From Paraburkholderia oxyphila NBRC 105797 (GTDB lineage Bacteria; Pseudomonadota; Gammaproteobacteria; Burkholderiales; Burkholderiaceae): a DNA stretch of 64,000 nucleotides. This document shows, piece by piece, positions 1-8,408 of the stretch; positions within the stretch are counted from its first letter, which is position 1; every line of letters begins with the position of its first letter. The stretch lies in NCBI RefSeq assembly GCF_000685075.1, contig NZ_BAYD01000016.1:1-64000 (forward strand), given 5' to 3'. The translations under genes and the position numbers were made by a program. The notes under the pieces are model-generated. The model made no database searches and was not told the origin of the DNA. It saw only the letters and a program-made list of their open reading frames with translations.

Positions 1-93
1 TGGGTGTCTGGTGCGATCCGGTTCGCAACCAGTTCGGAGAAAACGGATGCGATTACGATCTGCAGACAGCATGGCTAGGCAATAGAAAGAATT

Positions 94-144
94 TCGACGG
101 ATTGCAGTGCCGATGAAAATGCTATCGCCACTGCAATCCGTCGA
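94..144. repeat. Perfect 16-bp inverted repeat
   Basis: Arms at 94-109 and 129-144 are exact reverse complements around a 19-base loop. No T-run follows, so it is not a typical intrinsic terminator. It lies about 35 bases left of the IS6-family element. Nothing else recognisable is seen in bases 1-178. Confidence 0.8.
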
Positions 145-178
145 TGGGTAACTTCGTACCTTGACTTCGGCCTGCTAA

Positions 179-1011
179 TGGGTGTCGCGCTAAGGCAGTC
201 GAGTAGAATGTGGTAACTGTAACGCATGACGAATACGATGGCAAAGACGAAGACGCCACGCAGGACGCTGCCCGATGGCGTTGGAAAGGTATTGAAGCGG
301 CTGCACTATCCATTGCACGTGATCCTGCTGTGTGTACGCTGGTATGTGGCGTATTCGTTGAGCCTGCGTAATCTTGAAGAAATGATGGCCGAGCGCGGTA
401 TCGAGGTGGACCATTCGAGCGTGCACCGCTGGGTCATCAAGCTTGTACCGCTGCTGGAAAAGGCATTTCGTTGCCGCAAACGGCCGGTAGGCAAAATCTG
501 GCGCGTCGACGAAACCTACGTGAAGGTCAAGAGACAGTGGAAATACCTGTACCGTGCCGTCGACAAGGCAGGCAGCACGGTCGATTTCCTGCTGCGCGCC
601 CATCGTGACAGCTGCTGCGCGCCGCTATTTCGAGAAGGCCATAGACCGAAACGTGAGCCGGAAACGATCACCGTGGACAAGAGCGGCGCCAATCTGGCCG
701 CGCTGGAAGCGCTCAATGCTGACCGGTCAACGTCGATCAACGTGCGGCAGGTCAAATACCTGAACAATATCGTCGAGCAGGACCACCGCGCCGTCAAGCG
801 CATCATCAAACCAATGATGGGGTTCAAGGATTTCCGGTGCGCGCGCATCATCCTGTGCGGAATCGAAATCATGCACATGATCCGCAAAGGGCAGATGAGT
901 GATGATGGCGCCACTGCGACTGCTTTCGAACAATTCTATTCTCTCATAACATAAGCATTCCTGTTTAATCCGAACGTCTGCTCGCCCATTTTTCCTTATT
1001 GCGACACAACC
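179..1011 (+). mobile_element. IS6-family insertion sequence
   Basis: One transposase gene fills an element of about 833 bp. The right end, read inward, is GGTTGTGTCGCAATAAGG (994-1011 complement). The left end at about 179-195 reads GGGTGTCGCGCTAAGG, a recognisable but degenerate partner, typical of IS6/IS240/IS26 termini. No 8-bp target duplication is visible in the flanks, so the element is old or was left by cointegrate resolution or deletion. Confidence 0.75.
226..954 (+). CDS. IS6-family transposase with a compensated double frameshift
   Basis: DDE transposase of 242 residues, the usual IS6-family length. The catalytic triad is visible as D95 (WRVDETY), D151 (ITVDKSG) and E184 (NIVEQDH), after an N-terminal helix-turn-helix region. 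Residues 129-143 do not fit the family. The expected AAARRYFEKAIDRN lies in another frame over bases 611-652. Two bases appear lost just after D128 and one before E144, so the frame is left and regained. The protein is full length, but a 15-residue linker between the first and second catalytic Asp is scrambled, so activity is doubtful. Confidence 0.85.
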   Translation: MTNTMAKTKTPRRTLPDGVGKVLKRLHYPLHVILLCVRWYVAYSLSLRNLEEMMAERGIEVDHSSVHRWVIKLVPLLEKAFRCRKRPVGKIWRVDETYVKVKRQWKYLYRAVDKAGSTVDFLLRAHRDSCCAPLFREGHRPKREPETITVDKSGANLAALEALNADRSTSINVRQVKYLNNIVEQDHRAVKRIIKPMMGFKDFRCARIILCGIEIMHMIRKGQMSDDGATATAFEQFYSLIT

Positions 1012-1225
1012 ATTCAAACTGCTGCTTCGGCCGCGGCGGCGGTCAGCGGTGTGAAAACGCTACACAACAAACTGCGCGCGGCCAACTGATCGGTACAGGG
1101 AAGAGAGCTCGCGTGCCTGGTCCATACGGCAGCGGTAGACAGCGGCTGGCGGGTGCTTCCGGACCTGATGCGTTGCGATGTGCATTCGCCCCCAAGTGGG
1201 CTTGCGAAGTCGCGGGTTGATCCTG
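1012..1225. other. Intergenic, no gene recognised
   Basis: This stretch lies between the IS6 right end and the promoter region of the leuA-like gene. Short open frames exist on both strands but none has a ribosome binding site or a family resemblance that I recognise. Confidence 0.5.
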
Positions 1226-1254
1226 GGTTCATTTGAAGTATCGTTGGCTATAAT
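1226..1254 (+). promoter_or_regulatory. Possible sigma70 promoter for the leuA-like gene
   Basis: A perfect TATAAT stands at 1249-1254, about 100 bases before the GTG start at 1355. The best -35 candidate at 17-bp spacing is weak (GGTTCA, 1226-1231). The leader of about 95 bases contains a short GGAAG/CTTCC stem but no clear leader peptide. Confidence 0.4.
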
Positions 1255-1354
1255 CGCGAACGGTCGGGCGCTGTGATCCAGCGTCCCGGCAGGCAGGAAG
1301 GGCTACTTCCCTTTCCCTGATCAACGCAGTGGCCGATCCCCACAGGAGACTGGC

Positions 1355-2545
1355 GTGACTGAAAAACTCATCATTTTCGATACCACCTTGCGAGACGGAG
1401 AGCAGTCGCCGGGTGCGTCGATGACAAAAGAAGAAAAACTTCGCATCGCCAGGCAGCTAGAGCGTCTGCGGGTCGACGTAATCGAAGCAGGTTTCGCGGC
1501 AAGTTCGGAGGGCGATTTCCACGCAGTGCGTGCGATCGCAAGCGAGGTGAAAGACAGCGTCATCTGTTCTCTCGCCCGCGCGAACGAGCGCGACATTTCG
1601 CGTGCGGCCGAAGCTCTGCGGCCAGCAAGTCGTTCTCGCATTCATACCTTTATCGCCACATCGGCGCTTCATATGGAGAAAAAACTCCGCATGTCGGCCG
1701 ACCAGGTGTACGAGCAAGCACGGCGTGCAGTGCGTCAGGCGCGTAAATTCACCGATGACGTCGAGTTCTCTCCGGAAGACGCTAGCCGCTCCGACATGGA
1801 CTTCCTCTGCCGTGTGCTGGAAGGCGTAATCGACGAAGGCGCGACCACGATTAATGTACCGGATACGGTCGGCTATGCCGTTCCGGAAGGCTATGCTGCG
1901 CTAATCCGCGAGCTGCGCGAGCGCGTTCCAAATTCACACCGGGCGGTGTTTTCGGTGCACTGTCACGATGATCTTGGTCTTGCGGTGGCGAACTCTCTAG
2001 CCGCGGTCAAATCAGGCGGCGCAAGGCAGATCGAGTGTGCGATTAACGGCCTTGGCGAGCGGGCAGGAAATACGGCACTCGAGGAAGTCGTCATGGCGCT
2101 CAAGACCCGGCGAGATCATTTCGGCCTCGACGTGCGTGTCGATACGACCCAGATTGTCGCGACCTCACAGTTGGTCTCGGAGATTACCGGCTTCGCGGTG
2201 CAGCCTAACAAGGCAGTGGTTGGCGCTAATGCATTTGCGCATGCTTCAGGCATCCACCAGGACGGTGTGCTCAAAGCGCGCGACACCTACGAAATCATGC
2301 GTGCGGAAGACGTAGGCTGGAGTGCGAACAGGATCGTGCTTGGAAAGCTTTCCGGTCGAACCGCCTTCAGGCAACGCCTGCACGAGTTGGGAGTCACGAT
2401 AGACGGCGATGCGGAACTGAATGCAGCGTTCACGCGCTTCAAGGCGCTCGCTGATCAGGAGGCCACCGTTTCCGATAACGAGCTGGTCGCCCTGGCGCGG
2501 CAAGGCGAGGGCGCGAGTGTGCGTTCCAGCAGCTCGCAGTTCTAG
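1355..2545 (+). CDS. leuA: 2-isopropylmalate synthase lacking the C-terminal regulatory domain
   Basis: Condenses acetyl-CoA and 2-oxoisovalerate in the first committed step of leucine synthesis. The TIM-barrel catalytic part is complete: [12 protein letters not shown] near residue 10, the metal-binding HCHDDLG near 200, [10 protein letters not shown] near 230, and ASGIHQDG near 295. The protein is 396 residues against about 510 for a full enzyme. It stops in the linker, and the leucine-binding dimer domain is absent from the downstream DNA in every frame. The GTG start follows CACAGGAGAC. A broken branched-chain aminotransferase follows. If active it should be insensitive to leucine. A related 2-oxoacid condensing enzyme is possible. 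Confidence 0.85.
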   Translation: MTEKLIIFDTTLRDGEQSPGASMTKEEKLRIARQLERLRVDVIEAGFAASSEGDFHAVRAIASEVKDSVICSLARANERDISRAAEALRPASRSRIHTFIATSALHMEKKLRMSADQVYEQARRAVRQARKFTDDVEFSPEDASRSDMDFLCRVLEGVIDEGATTINVPDTVGYAVPEGYAALIRELRERVPNSHRAVFSVHCHDDLGLAVANSLAAVKSGGARQIECAINGLGERAGNTALEEVVMALKTRRDHFGLDVRVDTTQIVATSQLVSEITGFAVQPNKAVVGANAFAHASGIHQDGVLKARDTYEIMRAEDVGWSANRIVLGKLSGRTAFRQRLHELGVTIDGDAELNAAFTRFKALADQEATVSDNELVALARQGEGASVRSSSSQF

Positions 2546-2839
2546 CAGCTGGCGGTGAGACCTTCAGGGGCGCGGATTGTCGAGCAGCAGGTACGTTGCG
2601 CCCCATTTGCCGCGAAAACGGACAGGCGTCATTTCCGTGCATTGCTGCGTGGAAGGGTGCCGTCCAGATAAAACCGAAGTCATTCCCGTTGAAGATTGAC
2701 GCATGCTTCTCTGTGCGCCAATTTTGAACGTGCGATCCGCTGGCCCACAGGGACACTTATAGTGTCGCATTCTCACTCTGCGAGCCCACGCGAATCCTTC
2801 TCGTCATTGCCCGTAAAAATCACGAATACTGAAGCAGCT
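2546..2839. other. leuA-ilvE intergenic spacer
   Basis: No gene seen. It contains a short palindrome, GACACT-TAT-AGTGTC, at 2752-2766, about 75 bases before the ilvE start. This could be an operator or chance. Confidence 0.4.
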
Positions 2840-3915
2840 ATGCAGTTTGCTCTTTCGCCCATCGCGACACCTACGCCACACGATCAAATCGCCGCGAGCA
2901 TTGCCAACCCGGTGTTCGGTCGTGTGTTCACCGACCACATGGCAACTGTCCGGTGGACTAGTGCGCTCGGCTGGCACGACGCGAAAATCGAGCCACGCCG
3001 GCCGTTTCAGATCGACCCTGCCTGCGCCGTCCTGCACTATGCGCAGGAAATCTTTGAAGGCATGAAAGCCTATCGCGGCGAAGACAACTCAGTCTCACTC
3101 TTCAGGCCCTTCGAGAATGCCAGGCGGTTTCGCGCCTCGGCAGAGCGAATGGCCATGGCCGAACTTCCCGAAGCAATCTTTGTCGGGGCGGTGGAATCGC
3201 TTGTGAAGATCGACAGGGACTGGGTTCCTGTGGTGACGGCAGCTTGTATCTCCGGCCTTTTATGTTTGCAACGGAGACTTTTCTCGGTGTGCGCGCCTCG
3301 AGCGAATACCTGTTCTGCGTGATCGCCTCGCCCGTGGGGCCGTATTTCAAAGCGGGCAAGACGGCAGTCACTGTTTGGGTGACCGACCAATACACGCGCG
3401 CTGCATTGGGTGGTACGGGTGCAGCGAAGTGCGGTGGAAACTACGCGGCGGGCCTGAGTGCCCAGACAGAGGCGTCGGCCAACGGATGTGATCAGGTCGT
3501 GTTCCTCGATGCGGTGGAACACAAATGGATCGAAGAACTGGGTGGCATGAACGTGTTCTTCGTGATGGACGATGGTTCTCTGCGTACGCCGCCGCTATCG
3601 GGCACCATCCTGCCTGGTATTACGCCTGCTTCCATTATTGAGCTGGCCAAACGGGAAGGCATCGCGGTTTTCGAAGAACCCTATGCATTTGAAACGTGAC
3701 AAGCCGATGCCATCGGTGGTCGTGTCAGGGAAGCCTTTGCCTGCGGTACGGCAGCAGTCGTGACGGCGATCGGAGCGGTTCGTCACGCTGCAGGCGAATT
3801 TAAGATCGGAGATGGCGGCGAAGGGCCTGTTACGCAACGAATTCGCGCTACGCTCACCGGTATTCAGCGCGGCAAAATTGCTGACCCGTTCGGCTGGATC
3901 TACCACGTTGCATGA
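2840..3915 (+). pseudogene. ilvE: Branched-chain amino acid aminotransferase, broken twice
   Basis: Fold-type IV PLP aminotransferase that would make leucine, valine or isoleucine from 2-oxoacids. Joined across frames it is about 358 residues, the normal length. Visible marks are [15 protein letters not shown] near residue 72, the PLP-lysine region AAKCGGNY, and [16 protein letters not shown]. Two lesions break it. One G is missing at about 3230 (GTTCCTGTGGTGAC where GTTCCTGGTGGTGAC is expected), shifting the frame. A TGA at 3697-3699 replaces the expected Trp codon; after it the same frame continues through REAFACGTAAVV to the stop at 3913-3915. The partner leuA-like gene is intact, so another ilvE presumably serves the cell. 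Confidence 0.88.
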
Positions 3916-4310
3916 GCAATTTTTCCTGAAGTCTATTGCAGTCCAGATGGGAGACGTCGCCGCTGGCGGTCTAGCCGATTGCGGGGAAACGACCTCGACG
4001 TGCTGGCTACAGCCGGATCGCTCGAATCGTGAATTGATGAGAGGGCATGCGAGCCGTAGCTCGCGGATTGACACTCTCGCCGTCGACGTCAGTCGTTCAC
4101 ATTTGGGCAGCGAACGACTGACGACCGCATGCCCGCATGCCCGCATTCGCCAGACGCGGCCGAGGAGACAACCGATGCAAAGCGATAGACCGCCTCTGTG
4201 GCGGTGGCATACGATGGATCAGGATCAAGCCTATCCCGCCAGGAAGCCTTTCGCTTTCCTTAGTAGATTATGGCACTGTATTTAACATAATAAGGATGAT
4301 CAATTTTTTG
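3916..4310. other. Non-coding stretch with a dispersed-repeat-like hairpin
   Basis: No supported gene. A perfect 12-bp inverted repeat (CGTCAGTCGTTC / GAACGACTGACG) lies at 4087-4098 and 4112-4123 around a 13-base loop. The end of the stretch, about 4265-4310, is AT-rich. Confidence 0.5.
4087..4123. repeat. Inverted repeat, 12-bp arms
   Basis: Perfect arms at 4087-4098 and 4112-4123. No T-run follows on either strand. It is followed by short runs of GCATGCCC. It could be a dispersed extragenic element. Confidence 0.6.
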
Positions 4311-4628
4311 AGATAATTCGGATATCTAAACGTGTGCATCGACTTTCCTTGCATCTGTGCCTTGCATACGCATAACGCGGCAAGGTCATCAGGCATCGAT
4401 GACTTGCGTGTACGTAGTATTCGCTGCCGTGGGCGTTGAAGGGCGCCTCCGGCGGCGGCGTGACGCTGGTGACAATCTGTGTTGCGGCTTTGCGCGCCCA
4501 ATCATCTTCGACGATCACGAGAAACTCGTCGCCGCCCAGCCGTCTGGCCCGCGCTTGCCCTCAATCTCGCGCCGCGCGATTTCGGCAAGGATTGCGTCAC
4601 CAAAGGAATCCGGGTTCGCGAAAGCGTC
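4311..4628 (-). pseudogene. Fragment of a GGDEF diguanylate cyclase
   Basis: Read on the minus strand, three frames together resemble a GGDEF domain. First comes SFGDAILAEIARREIEGKRG. After a frame change comes RLGGDEFLVIVEDD, with the GGDEF signature at about 4521-4536. Then comes FNAHGSEYYVHAS, and after another change CVCKAQMQGKSMHTFRY, matching the end of the domain. At least two frameshifts are present and both flanking domains are missing. It cannot make an active cyclase. Confidence 0.75.
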
Positions 4629-4633
4629 GGCGT

Positions 4634-4798
4634 TCAGTGACGTGACGGGAGCTCACCAAAGCGCGGTACATCCGATTTCGGCTCGCTCTCCGGCTGATCA
4701 GGCTGGCGCTGCGCAGTAGCCGCTCGATCCAGGCGCCTGCTATCCATCGTCGTTCGCCGCTCCTTGGCCAGCGCTCGGCGTAGCTTGGACTTGAACAT
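4634..4798 (-). CDS. Small hypothetical protein, 54 residues
   Basis: A basic, glutamine-rich peptide beginning MFKSKLRRALAKERR. The ATG at 4798 is preceded by CAAGGAGAAACTCC, a good ribosome binding site. It ends just before the GGDEF fragment on the same strand, so it may be the detached start of that broken gene. No family recognised. Confidence 0.3.
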   Translation of the reverse strand: MFKSKLRRALAKERRTTMDSRRLDRAATAQRQPDQPESEPKSDVPRFGELPSRH

Positions 4799-5555
4799 GG
4801 AGTTTCTCCTTGTGACTACCTGGACGGGCTCAAGGTATAGCGGAAGAGTACCGGCGCGCAACACCGTTGATGCATGCGGCGCGCCATGCGAAGGCAGCGG
4901 CCAAAGCGACGGCGGGGTTCGAAGACTTCGCGGATGAACTCTCGCATCTCGCAAGGACAATCCTGCCGACGTCATTGCCTGGTTCTCCAGTTTCTTTTCG
5001 CCACACTACGCGGCCGAGCTGCCGTAACGTGCGGCCTTCGCATTGCGCGCTGGCTGCCTCCGGACTCCACGGGCCCGTGTCTGGACTGACACAGCTTCAC
5101 ACGCGACAAAGTTCTCCTCAAGCTGGCCGCGAGACACGACCATCGGTATGAGGTCGGATCGTCGCAACTGATCAAGGGTCTCTTTTTTCAGGCGTTTCAA
5201 CCAAAACGGGATCGAATTACATTAACAACCACTCTCGGACCATCGATAGCATTATTGAAATTACTGGTTGAAGCCGGATATAGCGGCGTGATCACGCATG
5301 CCGACCTCGATTACCCCACACACCCGTTTCGATGCTATCCGTCACAACCTGCTGCCTCGGCAATCACACGCCGGCGGTCTGGCGCCCCGGCGAAATCGGG
5401 TCGAACGGGAGCCGATGGCTTGCTGCGAGCGTGCAGGCATTTGTTTGCGTCGACGAAGCTTCCCTCGCCAGCGCTCGCCGATTCTGGTGAGCGTCTAACG
5501 AATTGCATAAACCAAATAATTTCGCAGCGGGCATGCTGTTCATCCAGGAGGCTAT
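4799..5555. other. Non-coding stretch upstream of ald
   Basis: About 750 bases without a supported gene on either strand. Open frames here have no ribosome binding site and no family resemblance. No ald regulator of the AsnC/Lrp type is left here. Confidence 0.5.
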
Positions 5556-6674
5556 ATGCACATTGGCGTTCCGAAGGAGATCAAGAACCACGAGTATCGC
5601 GTCGGTCTCACGCCGTCGTCTGTACGGGAAATCGTTGCGCACGGGCACAAGGTGAGCGTCGAGACGGGCGCGGGCGGTGGCATCGGCGCATCCGACGATG
5701 CGTATAAAGCAGCTGGCGCGGAAGTGCTGTCGAGTGCCGGGGCGGTCTTTGCTGCCGCCGACATGATCGTCAAGGTGAAGGAACCGCAAGCTGCCGAGCG
5801 CGCCATGCTGCGCGACGGTCAGATTCTCTTTACTTACCTGCACCTCGCACCCGATCCACAGCAATGCGCCGATCTCATCAAGAGCAACGCGGTCTGCATC
5901 GCCTATGAGACCGTCACGCAGCCCGGCGGCGGACTGCCGCTGCTCGCGCCGATGTCCGAAGTCGCAGGCCGCATGTCAATTCAGGCGGGCGCGTTTTGCC
6001 TGGAGCGCGCTCATGGCGGCAAGGGCGTACTGCTCGGCGGCGTGGCGGGCGTGCCGTCCGCGAGAATCGTGATTCTCGGCGGCGGTGTGGTTGGTTCGAA
6101 CGCCGCGCAGATCGCCGTCGGCACGGGCGCGCAGGTCGTCGTCATCGACCGCAATGTAGATGTATTGCGGCGCATGGACCGCTTGCTGGGCGCGCGTGTG
6201 ATCACCGTGTATTCGAATCAGGACAACATCGAGCAGCACGTGCTCGATGCCGATCTCGTGATCGGCGGCGTGCTGGTGCCCGGCGCGGCCGCGCCCAAGC
6301 TCGTCACGCGCAAGATGGTCGAGGCGATGCGTCCGGGCTCGGCCATCGTCGATGTCGCGATCGACCAGGGCGGGTGTTGTGAAACAGCGCTCGCCACGAC
6401 GCACGCGGAGCCGACGTACAAGGTCGGCGAAATCGTGCATTACTGCGTTGCGAACATGCCGGGCGGTGTACCGCGCACGTCCACCTTTGCGCTGAACAAC
6501 GCGACTCTGCCCTTCGTCCTGCAGATCGCGGATAAAGGCTGGCGCAAGGCGCTCACTGACGACCAGTATCTGCGTCGCGGCCTGAATGTGGCGTTCGGCA
6601 CGGTCACCTGTCCTGAAGTCGCTGACGCACTGGGCTACACCTGCGAAGACGCTGGGGTCATCGCCGCTGGATAG
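5556..6674 (+). CDS. ald: Alanine dehydrogenase
   Basis: NAD-dependent reversible deamination of L-alanine to pyruvate and ammonia in the cytoplasm. It has 372 residues, the normal length. Substrate and catalytic positions known in the family are present: R15, K75, H96 and D270. The NAD-binding glycine motif GGGVVG is at residues 175-180. The ATG follows CCAGGAGGCTAT. The gene stands alone in a decayed neighbourhood and appears intact. Confidence 0.95.
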   Translation: MHIGVPKEIKNHEYRVGLTPSSVREIVAHGHKVSVETGAGGGIGASDDAYKAAGAEVLSSAGAVFAAADMIVKVKEPQAAERAMLRDGQILFTYLHLAPDPQQCADLIKSNAVCIAYETVTQPGGGLPLLAPMSEVAGRMSIQAGAFCLERAHGGKGVLLGGVAGVPSARIVILGGGVVGSNAAQIAVGTGAQVVVIDRNVDVLRRMDRLLGARVITVYSNQDNIEQHVLDADLVIGGVLVPGAAAPKLVTRKMVEAMRPGSAIVDVAIDQGGCCETALATTHAEPTYKVGEIVHYCVANMPGGVPRTSTFALNNATLPFVLQIADKGWRKALTDDQYLRRGLNVAFGTVTCPEVADALGYTCEDAGVIAAG

Positions 6675-7208
6675 CGATAGTCTGGAGATGGAGTGCGGTT
6701 CTCGAACGATGCGGGTGACCATTCACCGTCGAATTGTCGCCGCCGTTCGGGCGGACGACGGGCACGGGCCGCCTGCATTTGATACCCCCGCGTTGTTCCT
6801 GTCTTCCATACACGGGGAACTGTTATTGATTTGTGGTATTTTTAATGCATGTTTTGATTCCCGCGACTTTTTCCGCCACCGATGACGCAGTCTGGACGTG
6901 CCCGGCCAGCCATGGCCGGCCGGGCACAGGAGCGAGACCATGCACGGCAGAACCCGCTACCCGGTTGCGCAGGAATACCGGGGCACCGCAGTTCCGGGCG
7001 ATGGCGGGAACTGGATCGCGCACGTTGATCGCCCTGTTGGGTAGGACCGGTCGGCCCCGACTGAGGGGAGACGATGGCGTTGACTCGTCGACAGCAGGCT
7101 GCGGACGCGCGATCGTCGAGGCCTTGCTGCATACGGGGAACGAGCGTTCGCTGCAACGGTGGCGTCCAGTGTATGCGGAAGATTCGTTGCCACAGGAGGA
7201 AAATCGGC
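6675..7208. other. Spacer with a strong GC hairpin
   Basis: No gene recognised. A 10-bp perfect stem (GTGCCCGGCC / GGCCGGGCAC) with a 10-base loop lies at 6898-6927. No T-run follows. Confidence 0.5.
6898..6927. repeat. GC-rich hairpin
   Basis: Arms at 6898-6907 and 6918-6927 pair perfectly. It lies about 220 bases after ald. It may stall transcription but lacks a U-tract on either strand. Confidence 0.55.
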
Positions 7209-7421
7209 ATGGAGATCGATCCACCGCGTCTCTGTTCGCCCTGCAAACTGCTGCAGGCCAACCCGGATTTCGACGTGACGCACGTCCTGCACGAGACCGG
7301 AACGCCGATCGATCTCGGCGGCGCGCGAATCCAGTATTTCGTCTGCCCCGATTGCGGAGCGAACTGGTGCCGTGCGAGCAACGTTGACCGAAGCACCGGG
7401 GTTCACTGGGCGCTTCGATGA
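7209..7421 (+). CDS. Small zinc-ribbon-like protein
   Basis: A 70-residue protein with two CxxC pairs, CSPC near residue 9 and CPDC near residue 46, spaced as in a zinc ribbon. A further Cys follows in GANWC. The ATG at 7209 is preceded by CACAGGAGGAAAATCGGC, a strong ribosome binding site, so it is preferred to a longer reading from 7074. It is free-standing. The function is unknown; DNA, RNA or protein binding are all possible. Confidence 0.65.
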   Translation: MEIDPPRLCSPCKLLQANPDFDVTHVLHETGTPIDLGGARIQYFVCPDCGANWCRASNVDRSTGVHWALR

Positions 7422-8408
7422 CGCGACATTGGTCGCGCCACGTGGGCGCCTCGATGTCCACGCTGGACGACCCGATGCGAAGGAGTTCCAGTCGATTCAC
7501 CAGCAGGCCTGTCCGGATCCGGCTGTCTGTGAGCACCACCGATTTAACATTTAGAAACGGGGCCACACCACATGTTGTGGTAGCTACACGGTGATGTCCG
7601 GGCTACATGGAAATGTCCGACTTTGGTTCATCACAAGCTTGCCAGCCCGCTGGAGGTCCAGCTTCGGGAGCTTCGATGGCAGCAGCAATAGAACGGATCA
7701 CGGTGACAATGTGCGAGCTTCCACCATTCGCGGTGGGCCATCAGGACCTTCCGAGGTCGCTTTTGGTGCGCTTATCGGCACGTTGGCGCGAAATGTCTTC
7801 CAGATCCAGATATATGAAAAAACATATGGGAGATATGAATTTGTCATTTTACGTGGCATACCTCCATGGCGTTTAATTGGCTCCGTCACATCGACGCATA
7901 AAGCCAGGGCGCGACGCCCAAGGCTGAAAAAGACAGGAGACAACGATGTCAGCAACTTCGCTGCGCAAGCGCCAGTTGGCGCCCGCGGACGTATCGCGCG
8001 CCGGCGCTCCGGCCGGACTGGCGCCGTCCCCGACTCATCGTCCTCGTCGTTGGCATGTTGCGGCGCGCATGTGCGACGCCGAACACTGTCCCGTAAGTTA
8101 AACCGGCGCGCGTTCCAGGACCTCTCGGCGCCGCGTTGAACCGGCTGCGCGAAGCGCACACCCAGACCACGCCTCCGATTCCCGAATATCCCCGACGCGG
8201 CGCGCCTGCAAGCCGCACCACCCGGGCAGGGAAATGTGCGCGCACGGGGCGTGATCGCCACAACGAAGTGTGCCCTGCCGTCAGGGCGAGCGTACCGGAG
8301 GACTCGCCAATGGGCGCCGCATGGCCTCGACGTACCACCACAGCTAGCTCGCAGCGCAATGCTTGAAGCGGTGCGCATGACGCGCAACCGTAATCTGAGG
8401 CGACACCC
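7422..8408. other. Long gene-poor stretch before the MFS gene
   Basis: Nearly 1 kb without a recognisable gene apart from one short open frame at 7946-8101. An IS-like phrase (TGTCCGGGCTACATGGAAAT, 7594-7613) suggests transposon debris, but I could not assign a family. Confidence 0.45.
7946..8101 (+). CDS. Short open frame, 51 residues, unrecognised
   Basis: It begins MSATSLRKRQLAPADV after GACAGGAGACAACG, a credible ribosome binding site. It ends CDAEHCPVS with three Cys/His residues. It may be the start of a lost gene. The evidence is the ribosome site only. Confidence 0.25.
   Translation: MSATSLRKRQLAPADVSRAGAPAGLAPSPTHRPRRWHVAARMCDAEHCPVS

Noticed and set aside
1232..1354. Leucine-type transcription attenuator before leuA
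   Set aside because: I found no leader peptide rich in Leu codons and no strong terminator hairpin with T-run.
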